In this document: positions 13,717-31,600 of the stretch, piece by piece
How the letters are laid out: every line of letters begins with the position of its first letter
Numbering within the stretch: the first letter of the stretch is position 1
Assembly (NCBI RefSeq): GCF_000499845.2
Contig: NC_023759.2
Coordinates: forward strand, 40,467,172 to 40,531,171
Length of the DNA stretch: 64,000 nucleotides
Direction of reading: 5' to 3'
Origin: Phaseolus vulgaris
Lineage: Eukaryota > Streptophyta > Magnoliopsida > Fabales > Fabaceae
The notes under the pieces: generated by a model
What the model was told of the DNA's origin: nothing
The model's database searches: none
The model's input: only the letters and a program-made list of their open reading frames with translations
Translations under genes and position numbers: made by a program

Positions 13717-14365
13717 TAATATCATCAAGCATGATAAAAATCCATTGAATTGAGAGTTGTGGAAGGTTCACTTTTAAGTGGAAAATATTTCTTTCACACA
13801 ATATATAATAAAAACATACACTTGATACTACATTATAATAATATTATAATATTTAAAATTAAAAAATAAATTAAATATAATTAACATATTATTTAATTGG
13901 TTTGTGAAGTATATATTTTTTTACTGGTGTTAACATATCACCCTTCTTAAGTCTATACCTGCTGCGTCATAATGGTGTCAACCCCGAAAGCCTCACACCA
14001 CTTAAACTCACCACTGGACATCTATCGCATAAATTTATTGAAAAAAATATAAACATACACTAAGTTTTCATTTTTACCACTTTGTATTTCTAGTTTTCCT
14101 TCACCTCATCCACCCTATTCCAGGTGTATGTTTATGGTTCCTCAAGTTTATTCCTGCTTTAGTTTAGTTCTGAGTTATATTAGAATTATATATATATATA
14201 TATATATCATGTTTTTTTTTATTTAGCTGTGTTAATTAATTAGTATTTAGTGCATGCACCATTCCAAGGATGGAATCAAGTCCCAGTTAAGCAAAAACAA
14301 ACAAATATAAATAAAGTTAACTAAAACCAGTTAGGCAATTCATTGCTTCATCCAACGAATTTAGA
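13717..14365. other. Intergenic DNA, no gene seen
   Basis: AT-rich, with an (AT)n tract at about 14,189-14,206. No coding potential is recognised. Confidence 0.4.
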
Positions 14366-14870
14366 CATGCAACGAAGCTCGGACACTCCTCTTAAATGAC
14401 GTGTCGGTGTTCGATGTATCGGACACCGATACTCGTATGACACCTGTAGAACACGTATCCGTGAAGTGTCAAATTCAGAAAGTATTTGTTAGATTTCTGA
14501 CAATTCTAATACAGTTCCAATACAATTTTTAAAAAAAAAATATATTAATTTTCTCAAAATTCAAATTTTATTGTATAAATTGTTATTATGATTATAAACA
14601 TAAGAAACAAATCCTTGTGAACTAGTCATGAAAAACATCTTTCTGCTCAAAAAAAATAATCTAGAACATAGTAGACCTATCAGTAGGATTCGAACCCAGA
14701 TGAAGTTCTGACTTGTGCACATAAATCTTTATTGTAAATTTATATAATTCATAATTATATAATATATAGATTTGTGTTCCCGTATCCTACATTTTAGAGA
14801 TTTTACGTATCTTTGTATCCGTATCCGTGTTGTATTAGTGTTCGTGTCAGTGTGTCTGTGCTACATAGCA
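14366..14870. repeat. Dispersed repeat with ACACGTGTCC-type ends, copy 1
   Basis: The block opens with CGGACACTCCTCTTAAATGA and CGATGTATCGGACACCGATA and closes with GTATCCGTATCCGTGTTG. An inverted-orientation relative is at about 52,480-52,775, which carries CGGTATCCAATACAGACACA and CATTTAAGAGACGTGTCCA. Both copies keep a central T/A-rich portion with TTCATAATTATATAA-type sequence. The element class is unknown to me. Confidence 0.5.
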
Positions 14871-15213
14871 TGCAACTAATCAATTACGCAAAATAATTAA
14901 ATGACTTTTGTAATTTTCCAAAATTCCTTTTTTTAGAAATATATTTTTGGATTTTATTTTCTATAATTTTTTCTTTGAAGTATATTTTTTATTTATTTTG
15001 AAATTAATGTTCTGGAATGAGGTTTTGATTTTTTAATCCTATTCTAAAATTTCATTTCTAAAACACTTTTCGAATTTCAAAAGTTGAGTACAGGTCTAAA
15101 ATCATTGGTGCAGAAAGTGACTGCCTTAATGTTAATGTTGGGGACATTTAGCTAAACCCATTATATGTTGGGGCCCTTTAGCCCAATTTCATTTGAGACG
15201 CGTTCATGACTTA

Positions 15214-15721
15214 TTCTTCCTGCACCTTCATACCTCTTGTGCCACTCATACCAAATGTAAAAATACAGTTTATTCTTTTTATGCTACCCCCATTCATAAT
15301 TCGAAAGATGTTTTTGGATCTGAAAGTGTTCTTTAGATTTATGAAATCTGGAAGTCTTTTTTAGATTTAAGACAAGCCTATGGATTATGTAATCTAGAAG
15401 CTAATCACGCATTTGAAAAAAGACTTCCAAATTACATAATCCAGAAGCTAATCTTAATCCAAAAAAAACTTTTGGATTATGTAATCCAAAAGCTAATTAA
15501 GCATCTAGAAAAAAGTTTCCATTACATAATCTGAAAGTTAATCTCATGTATAGAAAAGACTTTCAGATTATGTAATCTGGAAGCTAATCACAAAAGACTT
15601 CTGGATTAAAGCTAATTACAAAAGATTTTTGGATTACATAATCCAAAATATTAAAGAATGATATTTTTGAAATACAAAAATTTATGGAGTGACACAAGAA
15701 AGTATGGAGGTGGAGGAAGAA
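15214..15721. mobile_element. MITE-like element with ~35-bp terminal inverted repeats and internal palindromes
   Basis: The left end (TTCTTCCTGCACCTTCATAC, 15214 onward) is matched in inverted form by the right end (GTATGGAGGTGGAGGAAGAA, ending 15721), with a few mismatches. Both ends also share CACAAGA/TCTTGTG. The interior (15,300-15,660) repeats GGATTATGTAATCC and its complement GGATTACATAATCC several times, each next to AGAAGCTAAT-like or AAAGACTTTC-like words. No coding region is present. Related copies appear at about 27,321-27,643 and nearby. Confidence 0.6.
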
Positions 15722-17095
15722 GCAGTCCACCTTCATTGACTTCCACTCTGGAGCTCTAGTAAGCCCAGTCCATTAAAATGTGTGAATAACTTCAACAACA
15801 TTTGTGTGTTAAATGATATTACTAAATTAAATATAAATATAATATTTCATATTAATATATTTTATAAAAATTAATAAAATTTATTATTCTTAAAAAATAT
15901 TGAAATGTTTAATTTAACATCATATTTCAAATATTTGAGAAAAAATGTTTATTGATAAATAGACATGAATATTTTGAAAATATAAAGTGTAGAAGTATAA
16001 CAGTAATTATTACTGACTACTTTTAAATTGATATTTCACACCATTTATATTCACATGAAAATTTCCATTATGATATTTATTCTCCTCAAGTATATTAAAA
16101 GTGGAAAAAAGGATTTGAATAAAAAAGTTACTAAAATATCTTATAATTATAGATTACAAAAAAGAAGTATTTTAAATAACTAGTACTACTGGGGATTGAA
16201 AGGATAATGCATTTTAAGGAAAGATGGAGCAAATTGTTTTATTCAGAGTATATTTTTTTAAACAATGGCACGTTAAATATTTGTTATACTTGTGTATTAA
16301 CTTTATGTAAATGTCCTTTCCAAAAAAAATTAAATAACTGTAATATCATAATATTATAATTTTTATTTTAGTGTATAATATTTGAATATGGGATTTTGAT
16401 GTTAAAAAAATAGTTTATATTAAAAAAAATAGAAAAAAAATGACCTTGCATTACCACTCCATTATTCAGATTATCAACTTGGTCTAAAATATAATATGTT
16501 AAATGTTTAAATTTTTTTTATTGAATTTCCCTGTAGAAAAAAAAATGTAACATTAATTGATATTCTATCAACTAAAATCAATTTTATGTAATTCAACTTT
16601 TAAGATAAAAGGAAAGAGAGCTTCTACTAAAGTGCATATATTAATTCTAATATATAAAGTAGTTCAATTAATTTTTCAAGTTTTTCACCTATAAATATTT
16701 GAGAAAACTAAATAAAACAATTACGTGTTAATACACAAGTTGGAATAATAAAATATTGATGAAAAAGAATAAAGAACATAGGAAGGTATTCCTAATAAAG
16801 GGCATTTGCATACCCTTGTTTAATTTAGGAGGGAAAATGAGCATATTTCGAGACATAAATTTGTTTAGCCAAACTATATTGTAATAATGATGTAATAAAA
16901 ACATGTAAATATGATATTTCATCATTAATCATGTTCTAAGAAAGAAAAGTGATTGATATAAGAACTAAGAATAATAAAGGCAAACATTAATTTGCTTAGA
17001 AGAAGATATGGACAACCCAACTTAAATATTTAACTTAGAATTGACACTGAATCAACTAAAAACCTAACTACAAGGGAAAACATTTTCATATAAAG

Positions 17096-17168
<73 letters not shown>

Positions 17169-18560
17169 TAAAATTTAAATTAATAATAGGCAAAGTGGGT
17201 GTGCTTTATTGTAGATTAGGTACATGGTTAAACTAATTAAGAGTTCGTATAAAAAATATATTTGGCCGGACAATTTGTTTATACATGGGAATTATAAAAT
17301 TTGGTTATCATAATTTTTTAAAATAATTAAAATCAATTTGTTAGTAATAAATATTTTTGAAAATGTCAACATATATATATATATATATTAATATTAGACC
17401 TCTAAAATATTTTTAAGTGAAAAAGTGTCAACAAGTATGGGATAGTATGAAGGAGATTACTCAATTTATAGGAAATATTTGGAAGAATTTATTTAAATTT
17501 ATCAAATAATTTTATAATACATGTTAAACTTATTTTAAGGAATTTATAAATAAATTTGCAAAACATAGTAATGAAAGTTAGGTCGTGTTTAATTTTTTTT
17601 AAATCATTTATGAAGAAACGTCTAACGTACTAATGACAATTGATGGATTGTTGAGTAATAAAGTGTATGATTTTCTTTTCTTTATTAGGTAATTAAAACA
17701 ATAAAGTTGAGTGAAAAAAAATAATAAATACATTTATGACAAGATTACGATAGTCTACTATAATTTCACTATCAAATTAAAAAGATATAATTATTAAATT
17801 AATTAACACGAGAATCGTAATACACATATGCTTACGAAAATATTTTCTTATTATTTTTGGTAAAATATTTTTTTTCCGAATATTTCTATTGCATTCAAGT
17901 ATTCCTTTACACTCTTGATTCAACATAAGCTTTTTGAATCTGATTTTAATAAATTTTCAATCAAGTTTATATAAAAATAAATCTCTTCTTTGATAAAAAT
18001 AATAATTATTAAATAAATATTTAACTATGTTTTTTATATTTATTTAAAGTTTCAATTTTTTTTTATTTACTTAATTAAATATTTCATCTCTTCTAGTTTG
18101 TGTGGTTCATTTATAAATCATCAATGCTTTGGTTGATGTTATCAAAAGTAGATGGAAGGACTGTTAGAAGTTAAATTTTTTTATAAAGACAAGACCAGGG
18201 TTTATTAAGTTTGATTTTTTTTTTTCATCATTATAAAAATAAGAGTAATATTTATAATAACATGAAGTCTTTTATCATTAAAATCACTAACTTGATAAAA
18301 AAAATAGGGAAAAATAAAATATATAATATGAGAAAAACAATAATTTATCTTAAAAATTGATAACGCAGGCTTTGAATAATGTACGTTATTAACAGACCAC
18401 CCGTGCACCTCTCTTGTCGTCAAGTGCTGTCAACTTTTACACTTTCGACTCTTTCTCATTCTCTTACTATTTTTGTAAGAGTTATATTATTTATAAAATA
18501 TTTTTTTAACCATTTAATCACTTTATCATATATATATATATATTATTACTTTTTATTATA
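15722..18560. other. Intergenic DNA with long microsatellites
   Basis: AT-rich with no supportable gene. It includes the compound (TA)28(CA)8 repeat at 17097-17168, and shorter (AT)n tracts near 17,370 and 18,530. Open frames at 16728-16925, 18205-18423 and 18379-18561 have no domains. Confidence 0.5.
17097..17168. repeat. Compound microsatellite (TA)28(CA)8
   Basis: Uninterrupted TA dinucleotides run from 17097 to 17152, followed directly by CA dinucleotides to 17168. Confidence 0.95.
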
Positions 18561-19814
18561 GTACAAAGCTTTTGCATGAAAAAAAATTATGTAATAGTAA
18601 AATAATTTCACATTTTGGAATCACACGTCCCTTTTGCGTGCACTTTAATTCTTCTATGGTTTTGGCGCTCTCTCTCTTTCTAATATTGATTGCTCGATTT
18701 CAAAATAAAATATAAGCAACAACATTATAATATCATAGTTTAATAATATTTTTATATGATATGGTTTATGCTGGCTTAAAATATTAACAGGGCTGCTCAG
18801 TGCTAACTTTACAAAACTGCAATTGCAAAATTCTCTGTAACATTAGCCGAATTGCTTCTTAATTTCACGAATTCAGGTTCTTTTCCTTTTAATAACAGTT
18901 CATTGTAAACTCTGCTCTTGTTTGTCATCTGTATATAGTTTTTGCCTTGTAAGTTACTTGCTTGCTGTGCTTATGTATGTTACTGAGAGTTCTGTATTTC
19001 CCCCCCTCTTCTGTGTTTTCAGTTTCATTCATCATTGGTAAAGTAACTGAATTATGAAACACTTATTTGTAATTTTTTTTCATTTTTTGTTATCAATTGT
19101 CAAGTTTCACACAGCTTACGGAGAATATGGGGAGTCTATTGTTAGCTGCTGACTTGATAATCTGAATTATGCATTTGTTAGTTGTAATTACGATGACATG
19201 AAATAAAAATCATGTCTAACGGAACTGGGTTTTTATGGAGTTGAATTTCTGTCTTTTGTTCCACTTTTTAGTTTGCAAGTTTGAAGTGTTGAATGATTGT
19301 CGTTAAAACCTAACCACATAATTGCTGGTATTGGCCTTTGAACGATTAAAGGACGTAAAGAAACAAACCAGAACTGATTGGTCACATTTAGTGCTCTTTA
19401 TTACACAGCTCTCCTATTGTATGACAGCTTTTTATGTTTATATAATTATAGTTTGGAAATGATTAGTCCCTTGACGAGAAAGGTTCATGTCTGCAGAAAG
19501 TGGTAAATACTTGCATGATTTTAGCAGTGTTCTATTTTTATGTCCAGATTCCAGATCTTGTTCTGCAAGAATCTGGTAGAGTTGTCAGTTACCACTGCAG
19601 AATTATTTCTTGTGGATGTATTGTTCTCAATCTGATCATCATTTTGTAATTGGAAATAGCTCAACATATTTGTAGCGGCAACGGATTATGTTACATTATG
19701 GGTCTGTCTGTTATTATTTATTTATTTATGATAAGATTAGTGTTGCTATTTACTATCATTTCCAGGAATTTCACTCTATCATTGGTAGTGAGTGGTAAAG
19801 CGAGTTTAGTTCAA
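18561..19814 (+). promoter_or_regulatory. Upstream and probable 5' UTR region of the NEK gene
   Basis: The composition shifts from AT-rich spacer to gene-like sequence at about 18,600, including a CTCTCTCTCTTTC tract near 18,669 such as is common near plant transcription starts. A good acceptor (TTTCCAG, ending about 19,766) lies shortly before the kinase ATG, so a 5' UTR intron is likely. The transcription start and donor cannot be fixed from sequence alone. Confidence 0.4.
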
Positions 19815-25780
<5,966 letters not shown>

Positions 25781-27320
25781 GGTTTTCTTTTCATGCACTT
25801 TATGATCATTGATAACGGATAGTGTACATAATGTTGTGTATGTTGACGATAGAATAATGAAGAGTGGCTTTTATTATCGGCATTAGCATTTTCCTTGAGA
25901 TGCAAGGAGTAGTGCACCACAGGCATGCATCATATAGAATAATACTCACATCTCTTTTTGCATCAACTCTCATTTTAAAGTTTTCTCAAGATTATAAACG
26001 GTCCACCTCAGGCTTAGTTATAAATGAAGAAGGTAACTACACCAAGGAGTTATGCTCCAAGAGTTATTCATTCTTGATCGTAAAAAGTTCTTGGGGCAAC
26101 TTCAGGTATATCACTGGTCAAGTTCAGATTCTATATCGTATACTTAACTCTTATTATAGATTAACTTTATCCTTGTGATGGTCTAGAAATTAGAACGACA
26201 ACTTTGAAAAAAAGGGACTAGTGTATAAGAGCAACCCACACATCCCTTGTTCTACTATTAACTTCCTATACGCCGAAGAGGACGAAACACGGTTTTGAAT
26301 GAATTAGACATAGCCAATCTTCAGGCTGATCTTCGATAGTTTTTTCAGATTGGAACTTAGTATATGTCCAATGTTGATATTGTAGTGTGGCTGTAGAAAT
26401 TTTCTTATTTGCACACACCTAACATCTCATATTCATACACTCACTAGAAATGGATAATGAGAATAGGTAATAACTATTGGAAGATGAGAATAGACAACTA
26501 AAATGGGGAATGACATGTACTTTTTTTAGGTTGCTCTCGGATCTAATTGATTTTGGTTGGGAATGAACATTTATGTTACTTCCTGTACTAAATTAAGCTT
26601 TAAAACGAACAAAAAATAATGATTTTCCGAGACGTGAGTAATACTGTCCATAATGACCTATCCGCGGTGTATTGCGTAAGTCTCCCAGGATACAACAGGA
26701 ATTTTCTGGAGATTTCCGGAGATTAGAACTAACAAGTTTCCCTTTAAACCCAAATAGAACCCATAAATATTATAATAATAAAGTAAAGAGGAGAGAGAAA
26801 TTGAAAAGGAAAAATGGAGAAAGGAGAAGATGGTGAACGGAGGGTTTGAAGAAGATGAAGAGGTGAGTGTTGTGAGCTACGTTTTCTGAAGCAAATGGGA
26901 TGCAGTATTTATAGATGGAGAAAACACACTGCCGCATCTTCAAACCCTAAAGGAGCAGTCATGGCCGTCGGAGATGGAGGAAGACCCGCGGGAATGGAGG
27001 AGCCAACCACCCACGAATCTCACAACGTTCTCCAACGTTCTCAAGATTCCACACGACCAGCAGAGCGAAGCCGTGAGCGTTCCCAATCGTGCGGCTACGA
27101 TTCAAGGTGGAAGGGGCAATGTCGCGCGATAACCTCGGAGTAGATCTCGTCTTCGTCGAACCTCTGCGATCTCCTCCAATGTCACCGAAGAATTTTAGGG
27201 TTTTATCACTTACTCTGTTTTCCGTTTCACATACTCTGTTTTTCGTTTTTATTTTGCTATATTAGGTTCTGTTTTACAACACTTCCTAGCATCCTTGTTA
27301 GAAACAACGTATCAACTACT
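25781..27320. other. Intergenic DNA downstream of NEK
   Basis: Includes the NEK 3' flank (AATAAT near 25,853 is a possible poly(A) signal). At about 26,810-27,190 there is an unusually GC-rich patch with an 82-codon open frame rich in Arg, Glu and Ser. I recognise no domain on either strand. It could be a captured fragment or the leader of a lost gene. Confidence 0.35.
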
Positions 27321-27643
27321 CTTTCTTCCTACATCTCCATATATGTTTTTTTTCCACTTTCATAAATTTTCGTATTTCTAAAAATATTTTGGATTATGTA
27401 ATTCGAAAGTCTTTTTTCAAATTCGTAATTAGCTTCCGGATTACATAATTCGGAAGTCTTTTTTCAGATGCATGATTAGTTTCTGGATTACATAATCCGA
27501 AAGTCTTTTTTAGTTTCTGGATTATGTTATTCAAAAGTCTTTTTTCAAATTTGTGTCCGAATTATATGATCCAGAAACTATTCTATGGGGGTGGCACAAG
27601 AAAAATTAAAAGGTATTTTTACGTTTTGACGGTGTAGGAAGAA
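27321..27643. mobile_element. Relative of the palindrome-rich MITE at 15,214
   Basis: The left end CTTTCTTCCTACATCTCCAT is matched by the inverted right end GGTGTAGGAAGAA. The interior again repeats GGATTACATAATCC-type words with AAAGTCTTTTTTCA between them. The termini are weaker than in the 15.2-kb copy, so the boundaries are approximate. Confidence 0.5.
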
Positions 27644-27734
27644 ACCGTCTATCTCAGTAAACAAAGAAAGATGGTCATTCGGTCTGAAAATTGGAGGCCC
27701 AAGAAATCTAAACCCATCAGCATCAACTATTGGA

Positions 27735-28640
27735 AGACAAGTTCTTCCTACACCCAATACTTTTGAACCTCCACCCAACATATTTTTAAAATTCCAAAAA
27801 TAACCTTTATTTCATATATGAAAATTCGAAATTGAAAATAATACATTCAGGAAAAAGTAGATCTGAAAGAGCTTTTTGTGTTCTGGACGTAAAAATCCGA
27901 AAACAAAAATCAAAAGCCCATTCTAAAGAAGGAAATCCGCAATACAAAAAATAATACATTAAGGGTATTTTAGTCTTTTTCATTAGAATTGGGTGCAGTG
28001 ATATACTTTAGGAAGCCATTGCCCTATTGGAAAGTTAGAGAAATACAAAGTTTTGCTTCCTGCACTGTGTCATTTTGCAACCTGAACTATATCACATAGG
28101 TAAAATGATAGAAATACCCTCATAAGAATCCGTAAGCCAAATTTTCTCTTCTGGGATTCATATTTTGGAATTTGTAACTAATATTTCTGATTTCGCTTTT
28201 GAGAAGATGAAAATCACTTTTGGATTTCCATTTCTGGATAGCAAATTACCCTATTTCAGAACAGAGTTTTCAGAATGAAAACAACAGGATACACACAAAT
28301 GCTTTTGGAAGATCTTTTCAAAGTCCGATTTCCAGAATCCACTTGCCTTCGTCATTTCATCCCAAACTCATATTCAATCACAATCAATACCCCCAATGAA
28401 CTTCACCATTTTTCATCCCAAACTCATTCAATCACATTCTTACTTCAATCACAATCAAGACCTCCAATGAACTTTGCCGGAGCTTAACCTTGGCTTCTCC
28501 TCCGGTGCAGTCCACCACTCCCAAAAAACAAGCTTCACACTTCTCATTTTCAAATCAAAATTTCAAGGATATTTTGGCCATTTAAAAAATTTGTACAGTG
28601 AAAGTCTCAAATTAGATAGTGCAGGAATAAAAGCCGAAAT
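27735..28640. repeat. Further fragments of the same inverted-repeat family
   Basis: TTCTTCCTACACCC near 27,736, TTCCTGCACTGTGTCA near 28,052 and the inverted AGATAGTGCAGGAATA near 28,615 repeat the terminal words of the elements at 15.2 kb and 27.3 kb. This suggests two nested or adjacent copies with the outer ends decayed. Confidence 0.35.
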
Positions 28641-28699
28641 ACAGTTTGTCCAGAGAAGCCCCTGTTGTTCTCTCCTTCCAATGGTTTCATTCAACTAAA

Positions 28700-31600
28700 T
28701 ACCAAAATCTTCAAGCTCCACAAATTACTGTTACGGCATAATATTATAGCAATCACTTTCTTAAAAAAAGAAGAAAGCAGTGTCTATGGAATTCAAAATA
28801 AATGCTATACTAATTGACTGTTGTAAAAGTAATAATAGATTTGGCTTGTTTCTTTTGGCATTTTTTTCAGTGACAATGAAAAAAAAAGAAAAGAATGCAT
28901 TTAGTGCACAATGTTATGAGTTGGGAGTAACGAAAGTTGATCCGTATCAGTAACTCCAACTGGGCATAGATGTTTGTAGAAATGTATGATCCCAAGGAGA
29001 GAATTGTTCTTTTGTAAAGCCCTCTCATTTCCTCACAGTTAAATTGTGGAGAATCTGCAGACATTATCTCAAAAGAGGACCTTCACTCAACCCTAGACAA
29101 AAGAGTCTACTCACCCTTCATATAACTGTTACCACTCACCTTCCTTTAACAACATTATTTCTAGTGTCAAAATAATTTCACAAAGCATTATGACTATTTC
29201 TTGTCTATTTTATACTTCTATAAACAAAATCCTAGTTTCGTCTTTTCAATAATGTATGTTTATGCTTTCATCAATTTTCTTGTTAAATATTTAAGGAGAT
29301 GCATGGCGTAATTAGCACATGACTGTTACTTTTTCTAAAATTGTCCTTGTGATTATGACTTGTTTGGATCGTGAACAACTCAGTTGCTATCTTTTAAAAC
29401 TGTACGACAACTTCTGTTTCTTTCAATCACTATTCCCATTCAAGTTTTTAACAAAAAGGGGATTTCACCATCTCTAGTCCATTCTTGCAAAAAAAATGTC
29501 TCAATGAATCCAGAAGATTTCACTTATACATAGGAACTTGAATCCTCACCTTTCAACTGTGCTTCAACTTTCACTTACATACCCAACCTTTGCCATACAT
29601 AAATAAAAATGAAATAAAGCACCTAATTCGATCCTTAAAAAATAAAGTATGCAACTCAATTTGGTTTCTAAAAGAAAAAAAATCACCAAATGGAGATTAC
29701 AAAGAGAGACTCTTTAGTCCTTCGATCATTTTCTTTCTATTTTAAACAAATATTTAGTCCCTAAAAAGTGAAGGACTGTAAAAAATCTTAACTTTATAAA
29801 AGGGTTATTTGGGTGAGATTTCTTTTCCCTATAGAACACTACTAGTAAACCAAAGCAAAGCAAAGCCAAAACCTTAAATCCTTTTTGTCTCAACCTAAAC
29901 TCTATCTAGGCAAGCTGAATGAACACGATCTACATCACAATAATGGTAGTTTGGACACTCTGCTTGGTACTTTGTTAGTCACAGTCAAATGATCTCTATG
30001 AAGACTAGACCCAGTGTACAACCATTATAATCACTTCTTTTTTACCTTCTTAAACTCTCTCCACAGTGCCCAATCTGCATCTACATACACCATCCAAGCA
30101 ACTAAACTACACTTAACACCTACCAACCCTATGGCTATACCTGCTCAAATTGTTGTCCACTACTCACTACAAAGTCCCAAACTTATCAATTCCTAACGCA
30201 ATCATATTTGTCTTTGTGCCTCCAACACAAACTACTTCTGCACTTTGTTTTTATGAATGTACCTCCTTCACGTACCCATCCTTTATTTCATGCATGAAAG
30301 AAGGAGGACGATGGAATCTACTTTGTGATGAAAAGTTAAATGGGAATAATAATGAGGAATTGAGGGGGAATTTTTTTATCTTTGGTACAGTTTAAAAAGC
30401 TTAGGAATTGAAATTTAACTCTTTTAAGTGTCACGGACTACAGTTTAAAACCTTGTACATTTTAAAGATTAAAAGCTCATGATGTTCAAAGGATTAACTT
30501 AAAGAGAACTTACACATAATACTTTAGGAGATTTTTTTACCGTTGCCTATTATCAAAGTCTAACTTTAATTATAATTGAATAACAGCAAAAGTAACAGGT
30601 ATCATACTACATCTATGTGTCATAGAGGAATGGATAGTCCCCACTTGGTACTTCAAAGGTTAGAAGACAAACAAAACTATATCAAGACACAAATGGTCTT
30701 TAGGTGATGGTTTACATTCCCCTATTTTCATTAAGGTTGATGATGCTGCCAACTTCATGTGCAACTGCATATTTTTTTCTGTACCTGAAGACATCTTTAA
30801 ATAATAAAAAAAGAAGAACTCATCATATCTCATATATCAATAATATAAGTATACAAGTAACAATGTTTTCCCTCCAGTGACAGGCCAATAAAGAACGGAC
30901 ATGAATTTGATTCCTTCACTCTTTTGGCATCTCTGTGATGTGGTTTTCGGTCAACATTCCCTGCTGTTCATATTTGGTTGTGTCAGGAGATATATGTCGG
31001 GCAAGTTAGGTTTGTGCCTCCTATGTTTTGTCGCCATTCAGGCAAGCTTTGGCTAAAACCCCAAACCTGAGCACATAACTTAAGAAGATTATTGATTACC
31101 ATCATCTATTTTTCGCTACAAGACCCATAAATATGACATTTAAATGTCATTTTCCTCCTTGATGATGCTTCTTCTGACGCTTTAAATAGTCTGGCCATAA
31201 ATAGCTCACCTGCAAAGGGTGCATATGGGGTTTGCAAATTCGCATGGCGAGGTCTACTTTCTTGAGTAAATAAAGTTTGAAAGAAAGAAAAGGAAAACAA
31301 AAAAGTGGGGTTGTGATATAGAAGAAACAAAAATGTCCATATTCTTTCTGTACAATGAAGTGCCATTAGGTTGTAATAGGTCGCGCTTTGGCATTCCTTA
31401 GTGGTCCAAAAGGGTGGCAAAATTGACTCGGAAAGTAAACTCATTGGATGGAAAAGAAAAATTTAAAAAAGGCCCTTCTTTTTTTTTCTCTTGAAAAAAT
31501 CAAGAAAGCACATTTGAATGGCTATTGAAATCGAAAGCGAGCAATTATTATTGAGAAAATGAGGCAAAAGGAATAAAGGTTATATGTCTTTTGTCAGAAA

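Noticed and set aside
25864..26178. 104-codon open frame after the NEK stop, with a DYKRSTSG-like segment recalling copia RNase H
   Set aside because: Only one short phrase matches and the rest shows no retroelement pattern. It probably overlaps the NEK 3' UTR.
31106..31444. 112-codon minus-strand open frame
   Set aside because: No domain, no start-context or splice support, and composition like the flanking non-coding DNA.
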